64,000 bases of DNA from Xanthomonas dyei (GCF_002939865.1 NZ_MDEE01000019.1:1-64000); one strand, 5' to 3'; positions 8,678 to 19,756 are shown, numbered from the stretch's first letter. A program made the numbers and translations. The notes: generated by a model from the letters alone, not told the origin.

Positions 8678-9082
8678 TCAGACGCCCGGGGTGGCGAGCA
8701 CGCGGCGTTTGGCCATCACGCTGCGGATGGCAGTGAGCAGTTGTTCGGGGGTGTAGGGCTTTTCCAGGAAGGCCACGCCATCGGGCAGGATCTCTTCCAC
8801 GTATTCCACCGCCAGGCCGGAGGTCAGCAGCACGGGCAGGTTGTATGGCGCATGCGCGGTTTTCAGCGCAAGGTCCACGCCGGTCAGGCCGCCGGGGAAA
8901 TGGATATCGGAAAACAGCACATCCACGCGCGGGTCGCTGTCGATCAGGGCGAGCGCTTCTTCGACCGATCCGGCGCTGCGGCAGGTAAAGCCGTAACTTT
9001 CCAGGACAAGGCAGCTGAGTTGTCGGGTGCCGTCTCCGTCTTCGACGACGAATACAACTGGCCGTTCCTTGTTCTGTGACAT
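8678..9082 (-). CDS. stand-alone response regulator receiver
   Basis: A 134-residue single receiver domain with VVEDGDGTR at the N terminus (acidic pocket partly substituted: ED-G-D), phosphoacceptor Asp59 in FSDIHFPGG, Ser in LLTSG and Lys in FLEKPYTPEQL. Start 9082 gives a normal-length CheY fold; the frame is open upstream but adds nothing conserved. The C-terminal form (KPYTPEQLLTAIRSVM) is common in receivers paired with HWE kinases, so it could serve an orphan kinase elsewhere. No kinase gene is adjacent. Confidence 0.8.
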   Translation of the reverse strand: MSQNKERPVVFVVEDGDGTRQLSCLVLESYGFTCRSAGSVEEALALIDSDPRVDVLFSDIHFPGGLTGVDLALKTAHAPYNLPVLLTSGLAVEYVEEILPDGVAFLEKPYTPEQLLTAIRSVMAKRRVLATPGV

Positions 9083-9160
9083 GAGCACGTCTCGTAAGGC
9101 AAGCCACATTCTCGGCGATGCGGCAGTGAACCCCCCGTCAACGCAGACGCAGCCGTATGG

Positions 9161-9643
9161 TTACCAGCCGAACGGGCCCGGACCATAGCCGCCAGGTGCG
9201 TAGCGGGGGCCAAAGACCGGGCCTTCGCCGCGGCCGACGCTGATGCTGACGCCGATCTGATGCGCCTTGCCGTCGTCGTCGTAATAGGTCTTGCAGGAGT
9301 TCAAATTGACTGCCTGCCAGTTGCTGTTTCCGCCACGGTTGGAATAGCCCATGCCGGTCTCGACCGCACCATGCAGCTTGCCCTGGCATTGCTCGGCACG
9401 TTCGGCGGCGATCGAGGCAGCGCTGGGGCGTGTGAGGGCCGGACGGGGGCCGCTCTTGTCGCCGTAAAACGTGCCCGGCGGGTCGGTGCTGTATTCCGGG
9501 TCGGAGCGGTACTGCAGTGGCGCCTGCGGGACGCTCAGGTCCAGCGAACGCGCGCTGGCTGGCTCGGCGCTGACATCGCCGGTCTGGGCGAGCGCGCCAC
9601 CGGCGGCAAATAGAGTGGCCAGGAGAAGCAGGCTGCGTTTCAT
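9161..9643 (-). CDS. secreted periplasmic protein of unknown function
   Basis: A 160-residue protein with a clear Sec signal peptide (MKRSLLLLATLFAAGGALAQ, cleavage after ALA). The mature part has two Cys residues (in AEQCQGK and NSCKTYY) spaced to form a disulfide. The C terminus is Gly/Pro-rich (YAPGGYGPGPFGW). No catalytic motif or family is recognised. Confidence 0.7.
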   Translation of the reverse strand: MKRSLLLLATLFAAGGALAQTGDVSAEPASARSLDLSVPQAPLQYRSDPEYSTDPPGTFYGDKSGPRPALTRPSAASIAAERAEQCQGKLHGAVETGMGYSNRGGNSNWQAVNLNSCKTYYDDDGKAHQIGVSISVGRGEGPVFGPRYAPGGYGPGPFGW

Positions 9644-9779
9644 CGGTTCAACTCTAAGAGGGACTGGCAGCGCGTGCCAGCTCGCCTTGTGAAACTAGCA
9701 ATGGCTGATTGAATGCGCGCTGTCGATTCCCGCCGATTGTTGTGTCGAAGCAGGCATGGCGCTGGCACACGCTGTTGCA

Positions 9780-11576
9780 TCAGCCCTGCTCGCGCACGAT
9801 GTCGATCAGCTGCGCGCCATAGCGTGCCAGTTTGCCCCCACCGATGCCGCCGACCCGGGATAACGCATCGATGCTGGTCGGCCGCTGCTCGGCGATATTG
9901 CGCAATGTGCTGTCATGGAAGATCACGAACGCCGGCACGTTCTGTTCCTTGGCCAGCTCCGCGCGCAGCCCGCGCAAGGCGTTGAACAACACCAGGTCCT
10001 GCGGCTGCACCGGCAAGCCGGTGCGCTGCGCGCCGCGCTCCCGTCCGGCGGCCGGATTCTCGCGTCGCATCATTACCTGACGCTCGCCCTTGAGGACCTG
10101 GCGGCTGGCGTCGGTCAGGCGCAGGCCGCCGTGGCCCTCGCTGTCGACTTCCAGCAGGCTGGCGGCCACCAGCTGGCGGAACACGCCGCGCCAGGTGCGC
10201 TCGTCCAGGTCGCGTCCGATGCCGTAGGTGCTCAGTTGATCGTGGCCGAGCTGTTTGATGCGCTCGTTCTCGCTGCCGCGCAGGATGTCGATCAGATGAC
10301 CAACACCGAAGCGCTGGCCGCTGCGGTACACGCAGCTCAGCGCTTTCTGCGAGGCCACCGTGGCATCCCACGCCGCCGCCGGGGTCAGGCAGTTGTCGCA
10401 GTTGCCACAGGGTTTGGGATAGGTCTCGCCGAAGCCGGCCAGCAGTACCTGGCGGCGGCACTGCATGGATTCGCAGTAACCGAGCAGGTGATCAAGCTTG
10501 GCGCGTTCCAGGCGCTTGCGCTCTTCGGCCGCTTCGCCCTGTTCGATCATCTGCTTGAGCAGCACCACATCGCCCAGGCCGTAGCAGAGCCAGGCTTCGG
10601 CCGGGTCGCCATCGCGGCCGGCGCGGCCGGTTTCCTGGTAGTAGCCTTCCAGCGATTTGGGCAGGTCAACATGCGCGACGAAGCGCACGTCCGGCTTGTC
10701 GATACCCATGCCGAAGGCGATGGTGGCGGCCATGATGATGCCGTCCTCGCGCAGGAAGCGACGCTGGTTTTCTGCGCGCACCTCGGCCGGCAGGCCGGCG
10801 TGATAGGGCAGGGCATTGAAGCCTTGCGCACACAGCTGCTGGGCGGTTTCTTCGACCTTGCGCCGCGACATCGCATAGACGATGCCGGCGCAGCCGCGAT
10901 AACGGGTGAGGAACTCCTGCAGCTGCTTGCGCGCGTTGTCCTTCTGCACCACGGTGTAACGGATGTTGGGGCGGTCGAACGAGCTGACGAAGTGGCGTGC
11001 GTCCACCAGATCCAGACGCTCGGCGATCTCGCGCTGGGTGGGCGGGTCGGCGGTGGCGGTCAAGGCCATGCGCGGGATGTGCGGCCAGCGCTCGTGCAGC
11101 ACGGTGAGCTGACGGTATTCCGGGCGGAAGTCGTGGCCCCATTGGGAGACGCAATGCGCTTCGTCGATGGCGAACAGCGCGATGCGGCTGCGCTCCAGCA
11201 AGGACAGGAAGCGCTGGGTGAGCAGGCGCTCCGGTGCGACGTAGAGCAGATCCAGATCGCCTGACAGCAGGGCGCGTTCGACCCGTTGCGCGTTTTCTGC
11301 ATCCAGCGTGGAATTGAGGAATTCGGCGCGCACGCCGAGCTGGCGCAGGGCTTCGACCTGGTCCTGCATCAGCGCGATCAATGGCGACACCACGATGCCG
11401 ATGCCATCGCGCAACAGCGCTGGCACCTGGTAGCACAGCGACTTGCCGCCGCCGGTGGGCATCAGTACCAGGGCGTCGTTGCCGGCAGCGACGTGTTCGA
11501 CAATGGCTTGTTGCGGGCCGCGGAAGTCGTCGTAACCGAAGACGCGGCTGAGCAGTTCGTGGGCGGGGGAAGACAT
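9780..11576 (-). CDS. recQ: ATP-dependent DNA helicase RecQ
   Basis: A 598-residue 3'-5' DNA helicase of the RecF pathway, acting on stalled forks and recombination intermediates. The Walker A loop PTGGGKS lies at about 40-46, DEAH at 138-141 and the aromatic-rich loop CVSQWGHDF directly after it. Motif VI is [10 protein letters not shown]. The RecQ-specific zinc site includes CESMQCRR and CGNCDNCL, and winged-helix and HRDC domains follow (HRDC about 520-598, [20 protein letters not shown]). The length and domain order match E. coli RecQ. It is transcribed away from the hairpin-rich block that separates it from dps. Confidence 0.96.
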   Translation of the reverse strand: MSSPAHELLSRVFGYDDFRGPQQAIVEHVAAGNDALVLMPTGGGKSLCYQVPALLRDGIGIVVSPLIALMQDQVEALRQLGVRAEFLNSTLDAENAQRVERALLSGDLDLLYVAPERLLTQRFLSLLERSRIALFAIDEAHCVSQWGHDFRPEYRQLTVLHERWPHIPRMALTATADPPTQREIAERLDLVDARHFVSSFDRPNIRYTVVQKDNARKQLQEFLTRYRGCAGIVYAMSRRKVEETAQQLCAQGFNALPYHAGLPAEVRAENQRRFLREDGIIMAATIAFGMGIDKPDVRFVAHVDLPKSLEGYYQETGRAGRDGDPAEAWLCYGLGDVVLLKQMIEQGEAAEERKRLERAKLDHLLGYCESMQCRRQVLLAGFGETYPKPCGNCDNCLTPAAAWDATVASQKALSCVYRSGQRFGVGHLIDILRGSENERIKQLGHDQLSTYGIGRDLDERTWRGVFRQLVAASLLEVDSEGHGGLRLTDASRQVLKGERQVMMRRENPAAGRERGAQRTGLPVQPQDLVLFNALRGLRAELAKEQNVPAFVIFHDSTLRNIAEQRPTSIDALSRVGGIGGGKLARYGAQLIDIVREQG

Positions 11577-11727
11577 CCACCTAGGATACCGTGCGGGTCA
11601 AGCCCTGGTCGGTGTCATGCCTGCACCATTGCGTGCCGACTGGTCGGGGAACGCCGTGATGTGAGGGCGTTGGATCAGCCGTGTGTGAGGTCTTGTGAGG
11701 TTGAGCTGGATGAGGCTTCGCACCGTA

Positions 11728-12003
11728 CCCTCACCCAACCCCTCTCCCGCAGGAGAGGGGCTCAACAACCGACAGCACACAGCCCCCTGAGTCAGGGGGC
11801 GCGCCGAAGGCGGGGGGTGTGGGGATGCGTAGTGGGGCCCGACGTTTGCAGAGCAAACGTTGGGGGACCTGTCCGCGAAGCGGAGATGGCCGCAGCCCCC
11901 TGAGTCAGGGGGCGCGCCGAAGGCGCAGGGTGTGGCAGGCAGTGAGCAGGCGCCCAAGGCTTCGACGCAGCGAAACCTTGGACAAACCCGCAGGGGCGAA
12001 GCC
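11728..12003. repeat. hairpin-rich intergenic block between dps and recQ
   Basis: At least six inverted repeats lie within about 270 bases: CCCCTCTCCC..GGAGAGGGG (about 11747-11762), CCCCCTGAGTCAGGGGG twice (11783-11799 and 11896-11912), ACGTTTGC-AGA-GCAAACGT (11842-11860), TCCGC-GAA-GCGGA (11872-11884), and near 11969-12000 the paired CAAGG..CCTTG and AACCCG..CGGGTT. The two 17-bp palindromes sit in a longer direct repeat, with the same CGCGCCGAAGGCG following each. The first hairpin belongs to a CCCTCACCCAACCCCTCTCCC-type sequence of the kind dispersed in Xanthomonas genomes. The block could end dps transcription and insulate recQ. Confidence 0.7.
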
Positions 12004-12010
12004 CAACGGG

Positions 12011-12559
12011 TTACTGCAGCAGCGAGCGCAGCATCCAGGCGTACTTTTCGTGGGTCTGCAGGCGCTGGGTCAGCAGGTCCACGGTCGGGTCGTCGCCGGC
12101 GTCGTCGGCCGTGCCCAGTACCTTGCGGGCGGTGCGGCACACCGCCTCGTTGCCGCTGACCAGCTGACGCACCATCTCCCGCCAGTCGGCGCTGTCGCTC
12201 AGGCCCGGCTCTTCCGGGATCGAGGTCAGGGCGACGAACTCGCGGTACGAGCCCGGTGCGTTGTAGCCCAGGGCGCGGATGCGCTCGGCCACTTCGTCCA
12301 GCGCGGCCCACTGCTCGGTGTATTGGGTTTCGAACATGGTGTGCAGCGAGTTGAACATCGACCCGGTGACGTTCCAATGGAAGTTATGGGTCTTCAGATA
12401 CAACGTGAAGGCGTCAGCCATGTAGCGGGCCAGACCGTCGGAGATCTTCTTGCGATCGCCGTCCTTGATCCCGATATCGATATGCGGCGCCGACGCGGCA
12501 GCGACCGGCAGGGCATCGTTGATGACGACGGGCTTGTTGGCGTTCTTTTTCTTGGACAT
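12011..12559 (-). CDS. dps: Dps-type starvation-induced ferritin-like DNA-binding protein
   Basis: A 182-residue ferritin-like four-helix protein that should assemble as a 12-mer, oxidise and store iron and protect DNA under oxidative or starvation stress. The inter-subunit ferroxidase ligands are visible: His61 in THNFHWNVTG, His73 and Glu77 in SLHTMFETQ, and Asp88 and Glu92 in LDEVAERI. The N-terminal tail is Lys-rich (MSKKKNANK), as in Dps proteins that bind DNA. AGAAGGG precedes the ATG. It is divergent from hrpA with about 105 bases between starts. OxyR control is common in the family, but I did not identify a site. Confidence 0.92.
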   Translation of the reverse strand: MSKKKNANKPVVINDALPVAAASAPHIDIGIKDGDRKKISDGLARYMADAFTLYLKTHNFHWNVTGSMFNSLHTMFETQYTEQWAALDEVAERIRALGYNAPGSYREFVALTSIPEEPGLSDSADWREMVRQLVSGNEAVCRTARKVLGTADDAGDDPTVDLLTQRLQTHEKYAWMLRSLLQ

Positions 12560-12664
12560 GGGATGGCCCTTCTGAGGAAGTGGATGTCTGATGGAACAGA
12601 TATGGCGTCACAATAGACAGGCTAAAGGATCAAACGTCATTCAATCTTTCACATTTCTCGATCA

Positions 12665-15600
12665 ATGAGCGCTATCGACACCGACCTTGCCACGCTGCTG
12701 CGTGAGCGCCGCAACGCCGTGGATGGCGCAATGAGCCGAGACCGGGGCCGTTTGCTTGGCCTATGGTCGCGCTGGCAGGGCAAACCCGGCAACCCGCAGC
12801 TGCGCGAGGCGTTCGAGCAGGCGTTGGCAGCGTCGCTGGCGCAGCGCCAGGCGCGTGCCGAGCAGCAGCCGGCGATCACGCTGGACACGCACCTGCCGAT
12901 CGCACGCGAAGCCGAGCGCATCATCGGGTTGATCCGCGATCATCAGGTGGTGGTCATCGCTGGCGAAACCGGCTCCGGCAAGACCACCCAGCTGCCCAAG
13001 TTGTGTCTGGCCGCCGGGCGCGGCGCCGCGGGCATGATCGGTTGCACCCAGCCGCGCCGGATTGCCGCGCGTGCGGTGGCCGCGCGGGTGGCCGACGAGC
13101 TGAAGACGCCGTTGGGCACCGTGGTGGGCTTCCAGGTGCGCTTCACCGACCGGGTGAGCGAGCAGTCGCGCATCAAGTTCATGACCGACGGCATCCTGTT
13201 GGCGGAGATCGCCAGCGACCGCTGGTTGTCGGCCTACGACACCATCATCGTGGACGAGGCGCACGAGCGCAGCCTCAACATCGACTTCCTGCTCGGCTAC
13301 CTCAAGCAGCTGCTGAAAAAACGCCCCGATCTCAAGTTGATCGTGACCTCGGCCACCATCGATACCGAGCGCTTTGCGCAGCATTTCGACAATGCGCCGG
13401 TGATCAATGTGGAAGGGCGAACTTTCCCGGTCGAAGTGCGCTACCGCCCGCTCGAAGGCGAAAGCGGCGGCGACGATGCGCAGGATGCCGGCCGCGACGG
13501 CGAGCGCAGCGTCAACGATGCGATCGTGGCGGCAATCGACGAGATTACCCGCATCGACCCGCGCGGCGATGTGCTGATGTTCCTGCCGGGCGAGCGCGAG
13601 ATCCGCGATGCGCATCATTCGCTGGAACGGCGCAAATACCGCGAGACCGAAGTGGTGCCGCTGTATGCGCGGCTGTCGGCGGCCGACCAGGACCGCGTGT
13701 TCAACCCTGGCCCGCGCCGGCGTCTGGTGCTGGCCACCAACGTGGCCGAAACCTCGTTGACGGTGCCGCGCATCCGCTATGTGGTGGACCCGGGCTTTGC
13801 GCGCGTCAAGCGCTACAGCCCGCGGCAGAAGCTGGACCGCCTGCATATCGAGCCGATCTCGCAGGCCAGCGCCAATCAGCGCATGGGCCGTTGCGGGCGG
13901 ATCGCCGAAGGGATTTGCTACCGGCTGTATGCCGAAGCGGACTTCGCCGCGCGGCCGGCGTTTACCGACCCGGAAATCCGGCGCGCGTCGTTGTCGGGCG
14001 TGATCCTGCGCATGCTGCAACTGGGGCTGGGGCGGATCGAAGACTTCCCGTTTCTGGAAGCGCCCGACGAGCGCGCGGTGGCCAATGGGTGGCAGCAGCT
14101 GCTGGAGCTGGGCGCGATCGACGCCGAGCGCCGTCTGACCGCCATCGGTCGGCAGATGGCGCGCCTGCCGGTGGACGTCAAGCTGGCGCGCATGCTGGTG
14201 GCCGCGCAGCAGCACGGCTGCCTGCGCGAGATGATCGTCATCGCCGCGTTCCTGGGCATCCAGGACCCGCGCGAACGCCCGCCGGAAGCGCGCGAGGCGG
14301 CCGACAATGCGCATGCAGTGTTTGCCGATGCGCGCTCGGAATTCGTCGGCATCCTGCGCCTATGGGATGCGTACCGGCAGGTGCACGAAGACCTCACCCA
14401 GTCCAAGTTGCGCGACTGGTGCAACCGGCATTTTCTGGGCTTTTTGCGCATGCGCGAATGGCGCGAGCTGCATCGGCAGTTGCGCCTGTTGTGCGAAGAA
14501 CTCGGCTGGAGCGAAGAGCCGGCCAACGTGATGCTGGCGCCGCTGCTGGCGGGCGCCAGTGCGCCTGCGCGCGAGGATGGCCATAACGCCAACCGGCCGA
14601 CGCGCGGGCAGCTGCATCGCGCCGCGCGTCTTGCGCGCGAAGGCAAACCCGATCCGACTGCGCCACCGACGCAATCCGCTGCGGCGGCGTCGAACAAACA
14701 GGCCGAGACCGCGGAAGGCTCGGCGCGTGCGAGCGAGCGCGAACGCGCTGCCGCGTACCAATCGCTGCATCGCGCACTGTTGGCGGGCCTGCCCACGCAG
14801 ATCGGCCATCGCACCGAAAAGGGCGACTTCCTGGCGGCGCGGCAACGCCGGTTCGTGCCGTTCCCGGGTTCGGCATTGGCGCGCAAGCCACCGCCGTGGA
14901 TGCTTGCGGCGACCTTGCTGGACACGCAAAAAGTGTGGGGCATGACCAACGCCGCGATCGAGCCGGATTGGGCCATCGCCGAGTTGCCGCACCTGCTGGC
15001 ACGCAAGCATTTCGACCCGCATTGGTCGCGCGCCCAAGGGCAGGTGGTGGCCTCGGAGCAGATCAGCCTGTTCGGGCTGGTGCTGGCGCCGAAGAAGCCG
15101 GTGCATTTCGGCAAGATCGACCCGGCCGCCGCGCACGATCTGTTCGTGCGGCAAGCCCTGGTGACCGGCGAAATCAATACGCGTGCGGCGTTTGTGGCCG
15201 ATAACCTCAAGGTGCTGGAACAGGCGCGCGAGGAAGAGGCCAAGCTGCGCCGTGCCGGTATCGTGGCCGACGAAGGCTGGCAGGCGCGCTGGTATCTGGA
15301 CCGCATTCCGGCCGAGCTGCATTCGGCCAGCGGGCTGGATGCGTGGTGGAAAACCTTGCCGCCGGACAAACGCCGCAGCCTGCACTGGACCTTGAACGAT
15401 CTGCTGCCCGGCGAAGGCAGCGAAGCCGATCGTTTCCCGAAGTATTTCCCGCTTGGCGATGCGCGGCTGCCGTTGCAGTACCGCTTCGAGCCGGGTGCGA
15501 TCGATGACGGCGTCACCCTGGACGTGCCGCTGCACCTGCTCAATGCGCTGGACCCTGCGCGCCTGTCATGGCTGGCGCCCGGCTTTGTCGCCGACAAGGC

Positions 15601-16780
15601 ATCGGCGCTGATCCGCAGCCTGCCCAAGGTGCAGCGGCGCAATTTTGTGCCGGCGCCGGATTTCGGGCGTGCGTTCTACGAGGCCTACAGCCTGCCGTCG
15701 GCCGACGATATCCGTGGCGAGCTGGCGCGCTTTCTGTCCAAGGCCACCGGGGTGCAGGTCGCCGCGCTGGATTTCGATGAAGAATCGCTGGACACGCATC
15801 TGCTGATGAACCTGCGTCTGCGCGACGACGACGGCAAGGTGCTGGCCGAATCGCGCGATCTGGACGGGCTGCGTGCGCACTTTGGCGAACGCGCCGGGCA
15901 GGCGTTTGCTGCGCGTGCCGGGCGCGCACTGGCTGCAGAAGGACTGCGCGATTTCCCCGCCACGCCGATTCCCGAACAGGTCGCCGGCGAGGCCGGTGTG
16001 CCGGCGTACCCGGCCCTGGTAGATCAGGGCGAGGATGCTGCCTTGCGCATCTTTGCCGACCGCAACGACGCCGCGCAGGCGCATCCGCGCGGCGTGCGTC
16101 GCCTGCTGGAAATCGCGCTGGCCGACAAGATCAAACACGCGCGCAAACAGTTGCCGGTCTCTCCCAAAACCGGTCTGCTGTATGCGGCGATCGAATCGCA
16201 GGAGCGCCTGCGTGGCGATCTGGTCGATGCCGCGCTCAATGCGGTGCTGGCCGATGGGCTGGGCGCGATCCGCGACCCGGGTGCGTTTGCGCAACGTCGC
16301 GACGATGCGACCAAGCGCCTGTTCGGCGAAGCGATGGAGCGGCTCAAATTGGCCGAGAGCATCCTGGGCGCCGTGGCCGAGCTCAAACCGTTGCTGGAAG
16401 CGCCACTGATGGGCTGGGCACGCGGCAATCTGGACGATATGGAGCAGCAGTTGCGCGCGCTGGTGCATGCGGGCTTTCTGCGCGAGACACCTGCCGAGGC
16501 GCTGGCCAATTATCCGCGCTATCTCAAGGCGATGATCCTGCGGACCGAGCGTGCCAAGCGCGACCCGGCGCGCGATCAGTCGCGCATGCTTGAGCTCAAG
16601 CCGTTTGTGGATGCGTTGGGCGATGCGGCTGCGCGTGGCTTGCAGCAGCGTGCCGACTGGCAGGCGCTGCGCTGGGATCTGGAAGAGTTGCGGGTTTCGG
16701 TGTTCGCGCAGGAGCTCGGTGCCAGGTCCGGCGTGTCGGCAAAGAAATTGTCGCAGCGGGTGGCGGCGTTGCGCGGCTGA
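12665..16780 (+). CDS. hrpA: ATP-dependent RNA helicase HrpA (DEAH box)
   Basis: A 1371-residue DEAH/RHA helicase, close to the length of E. coli HrpA. Walker A GETGSGKTTQ starts at residue 100, DEAH is at 197-200, the SAT motif is in LIVTSATIDTERF and motif VI is QRMGRCGR. Winged-helix, ratchet and OB-fold regions follow, and then the long C-terminal HrpA-specific domain. In other bacteria HrpA rescues stalled ribosomes and acts on mRNA; its role here is inferred from family. An Ala/Thr/Ser/Glu-rich insertion at about 665-695 may be a flexible linker. Confidence 0.95.
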   Translation: MSAIDTDLATLLRERRNAVDGAMSRDRGRLLGLWSRWQGKPGNPQLREAFEQALAASLAQRQARAEQQPAITLDTHLPIAREAERIIGLIRDHQVVVIAGETGSGKTTQLPKLCLAAGRGAAGMIGCTQPRRIAARAVAARVADELKTPLGTVVGFQVRFTDRVSEQSRIKFMTDGILLAEIASDRWLSAYDTIIVDEAHERSLNIDFLLGYLKQLLKKRPDLKLIVTSATIDTERFAQHFDNAPVINVEGRTFPVEVRYRPLEGESGGDDAQDAGRDGERSVNDAIVAAIDEITRIDPRGDVLMFLPGEREIRDAHHSLERRKYRETEVVPLYARLSAADQDRVFNPGPRRRLVLATNVAETSLTVPRIRYVVDPGFARVKRYSPRQKLDRLHIEPISQASANQRMGRCGRIAEGICYRLYAEADFAARPAFTDPEIRRASLSGVILRMLQLGLGRIEDFPFLEAPDERAVANGWQQLLELGAIDAERRLTAIGRQMARLPVDVKLARMLVAAQQHGCLREMIVIAAFLGIQDPRERPPEAREAADNAHAVFADARSEFVGILRLWDAYRQVHEDLTQSKLRDWCNRHFLGFLRMREWRELHRQLRLLCEELGWSEEPANVMLAPLLAGASAPAREDGHNANRPTRGQLHRAARLAREGKPDPTAPPTQSAAAASNKQAETAEGSARASERERAAAYQSLHRALLAGLPTQIGHRTEKGDFLAARQRRFVPFPGSALARKPPPWMLAATLLDTQKVWGMTNAAIEPDWAIAELPHLLARKHFDPHWSRAQGQVVASEQISLFGLVLAPKKPVHFGKIDPAAAHDLFVRQALVTGEINTRAAFVADNLKVLEQAREEEAKLRRAGIVADEGWQARWYLDRIPAELHSASGLDAWWKTLPPDKRRSLHWTLNDLLPGEGSEADRFPKYFPLGDARLPLQYRFEPGAIDDGVTLDVPLHLLNALDPARLSWLAPGFVADKASALIRSLPKVQRRNFVPAPDFGRAFYEAYSLPSADDIRGELARFLSKATGVQVAALDFDEESLDTHLLMNLRLRDDDGKVLAESRDLDGLRAHFGERAGQAFAARAGRALAAEGLRDFPATPIPEQVAGEAGVPAYPALVDQGEDAALRIFADRNDAAQAHPRGVRRLLEIALADKIKHARKQLPVSPKTGLLYAAIESQERLRGDLVDAALNAVLADGLGAIRDPGAFAQRRDDATKRLFGEAMERLKLAESILGAVAELKPLLEAPLMGWARGNLDDMEQQLRALVHAGFLRETPAEALANYPRYLKAMILRTERAKRDPARDQSRMLELKPFVDALGDAAARGLQQRADWQALRWDLEELRVSVFAQELGARSGVSAKKLSQRVAALRG

Positions 16781-17057
16781 GTTGTCGGCGGATTGCCTGC
16801 GGCTGCTTGCAGCCCGCTGTAGCGTGAGCCGTTCGCGCTTACCTGCCGACGAGTGATGGGCCATGCGCTTGGCCGCCGCAATGGCATGTCGGTCGCCTGC
16901 CGTGCCTAGATCATGTTGCATGGATGGGCGATGCGTGGCGTACGCCGACGCATCGCCAAGCACTACTGGCCGACGCAGGTTCCCAACGCGCCCCGCGCGT
17001 GCGGCCACATGGCAGTGACCGCACCCACGAAGACGCCAGCGTCAGAACGTCGCAGCC

Positions 17058-19695
17058 TCAGAACTTCACGTGCAGGCTCGCCATATAGCGCCGCCCGCTT
17101 TTGTAGCGGCCAGCCAGATGATCCTTGTCGCCCAGATACTGCAGATACTCTTCATCCAGCAGGTTCTGCCCATCGATCTGCAGCGACCAGTTCGGGCTGA
17201 ATGCATAGCCGATGCTGGCGCCGAGTTCGGCGTAGTCGTCCACGCTGGCCGGCGCCGCACCGGCCACATAGCCGCCGGCGAGATAGCTGTCGCGCCAGTT
17301 GTAGGTCAGTCGCGCGTTGAGCGGGCCTTTCTCAAAGTACGGGCTGAAGGCCACGCTGTTGCGTGACTGATACGGCAGCGCATCGCCGGTGTTGTTTTCG
17401 CCGTTGGCGTATGTGTAGTTGGCGGTCAGGCCAAAGCCGCTGTCGCCGAAGGGTTGCTGGAACGAGAGGTTGAAGCCCTTGACCTTGCCGTCGCCGGCGT
17501 TGCGCGGCCGCTGCACGCTGTAGTCGCAGTAGCCGTCGGCGGTACAACCGTTGCTGCCGAGCAACTGCGCCCAGCTCTGCGGTGCGGTGTCGCGCAGCGC
17601 GTTGTACTGACGCTCAACGCTGGCGCTGGTGTCGATGTAGTTGTCTATCTTTTTGTAGAACACCGACCATGCCACCACCGATTGCTGCGCGAAGTAATAC
17701 TCGGCCGAGAGATTGAAATTCCAAGATTCATACGGCGACAACTCGGCGTTGCCGCCGCTGCCGGTCAGCGTGGTGTCGTTGAGGAAGGTGTTGTTGACCA
17801 TCTGGTTGTAGGGCGCCCAGGCGATCACCTTGGCCGCGGCAAAGCGAAACACCCAGTCCTCGCTGGTGTCGTAGGACACGGTCAGCGACGGCAGCAGAAG
17901 GTCCTCTTTGCGGGTGCGCGTCTGCCACAGGCTGTCGGCGTTGGCCAGCGACGGTGTGCCGCTATAGACAAAGACGCTGCCTTCGGTCTTGGAGTCCACG
18001 TAGCGCACGCCCAGATTGCCGCGCAGACCGCCTGCGGAGAAATTCAACTGCGCGTAGGCCGCGTTATTGGTCTGCTCCAGCGCCCAGCTGTTGTTGAGAT
18101 AACTGGCTGGATCCGGCGCGTTGTAATCGACCGGGCTATTGCGGATCCAGTTCAGCACATTGTTGCGCCCGGCCTGCACGTGCTGGCCGTGGTCGGGATA
18201 GAAATCCTGCAGGTCGGTCAGACCGATCGTGCCAACATCGGCCAATGTGCCAGGGGTCACTCCGCCGTAGACGTTGAGCTCGAAACGTTCCTCATGGTTG
18301 CCATGACGCACGCCCAGCAGTAACTGGTTGAACACGCCATCGAACTGCACATCCAGATCCAGTTGGCCGTAGGTGTCCTTGCTCTCGGTGGAGAAGATGC
18401 CGTTGTTGCCGAACCAGCCGCCGGCCGAGCCCCAATTGACTGGGTCGCGTGCGCGCGCAAGGTCGTCGAACTGGATGCCGCGGCGCGTGTCCCAACGGAA
18501 GCCGCCGTTGTAGAACGGCTCGATGAAGTATTGCGACAGATCCTTGTTTTTCGGATTTGCTCTGGCCCACTTGGCCCTTCACACCCCAGCCATCGCCGCG
18601 GAACGCGCCGCGCAGATCCAGGCCTTTGGTGGTGACTTCCGATTCGCGCACGTTGTTGTCGTAGATCACCGTGCCGCCAAGCGGATCGGCGTTGGCGCTG
18701 GAATGGCCGCTTGTCACTACGCCGTTGCGCACATCGCCGAGCTCGTCCACCGCGGCCACCGTGCCGGCATTCCAGGTCAAAAAGCTGTACATCGACTGGT
18801 TGTAGTTGTCGAACTTCTCGTTGATGTACACACCGCTCAGATTGAATTCCAACGCGTCGCTGGGCTTGATTTGCAGGTTGACCACTGCGCTGTCGCGCTC
18901 GCGGTCCTGCTGAAACCACGCAGCGTTGATCGAGTTGGGTACGTCTGCATCGGCCGGTACCGTGCCTGCGGCGTTGGCGAAGGTGCTGGCAGGCGCGTAG
19001 CCGAATACTTCCATGCCGCGGCGGTCCACGCGTTCTTCGTAGTGCTGCGCGGACACGGCAATGCCGAAGGTGTCTGCGGGATTTTTCCAGCTATAGAGCA
19101 GGGCCGCATTGGGGTTGCCCTTGCTGGCCTGATCGCTGTAGCTGTAGCCGATGGAGCCGGCGATCTCGTTGGCTTTCAGATCCAGCGGTTGGCGTGTGTG
19201 CATCAGTACCGTGCCGCCGAGGCTGCCTTCGGTCAACCGCGCTTCGGAAGACTTGAGGATCTCCACGCGGCCCAGGATCTGCGGCGCCAGCAAGGTGTAA
19301 TCGAATCCGCGGCTGGGCTGCTCGCCGTACAACCAGATCGCCTGCGCCACCGGGTGGCCATCCAGGAACGACAGATTCAAGCTGGGGTCGGTGCCGTCGA
19401 TGCTGACGCGCTCGCCCTGGCCGAAGCGTCGGTCCAGGGTGACGCCGGGAATCTGCGACAGCGCTTCGGCCACATTGGTGCTGGGAAACTTGCCGATGTC
19501 CTCGGCAGTGATCGCTTCGGAAATGCCGGTGTTGTTACGTTTGGTATCCAGCGATTTTTCCAGGCTGGCACGGATGCCGACCACCTGGACGGCGTCCAGC
19601 TCGGTGGCTTGCTGGCCAGGGCTGTCCTGGGCTTGCGCGGTGACCGCCAACGACAACGCAATCGCACTGCACAGCAGGGTGGTGCTGTATTTCAT
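17058..19695 (-). pseudogene. TonB-dependent outer-membrane receptor, frameshifted
   Basis: Together the two frames encode one receptor of about 878 residues. The N-terminal part has a signal peptide (MKYSTTLLCSAIALSLAVTA), a TonB box region (TELDAVQVVG) and a plug with EAITAEDIGKFPSTNVAEAL. It continues to GQVGQSKSE, where the frame breaks in a run of five T (plus strand 18547-18551). One base fewer restores SENKDLSQYFIEPFYNGGF and the rest of the beta-barrel, ending in the outer-membrane Phe (MASLHVKF). The start is at 19695 behind GGAGAG. The receptor type resembles large xanthomonad receptors for plant carbohydrates, and glucokinase lies upstream on the same strand. If the extra base is real the product is truncated; a sequencing error or slippage is also possible. 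Confidence 0.8.
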
Positions 19696-19756
19696 GATGT
19701 CTCTCCTCATCACGCACAGGGATGGATGGCGGGCCGTGGCTCGCCGGATGCGGGGA

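Noticed and set aside
12761..15642. Long open frames antisense or out of frame within hrpA
   Set aside because: All overlap conserved helicase motifs of HrpA and show no protein family features.
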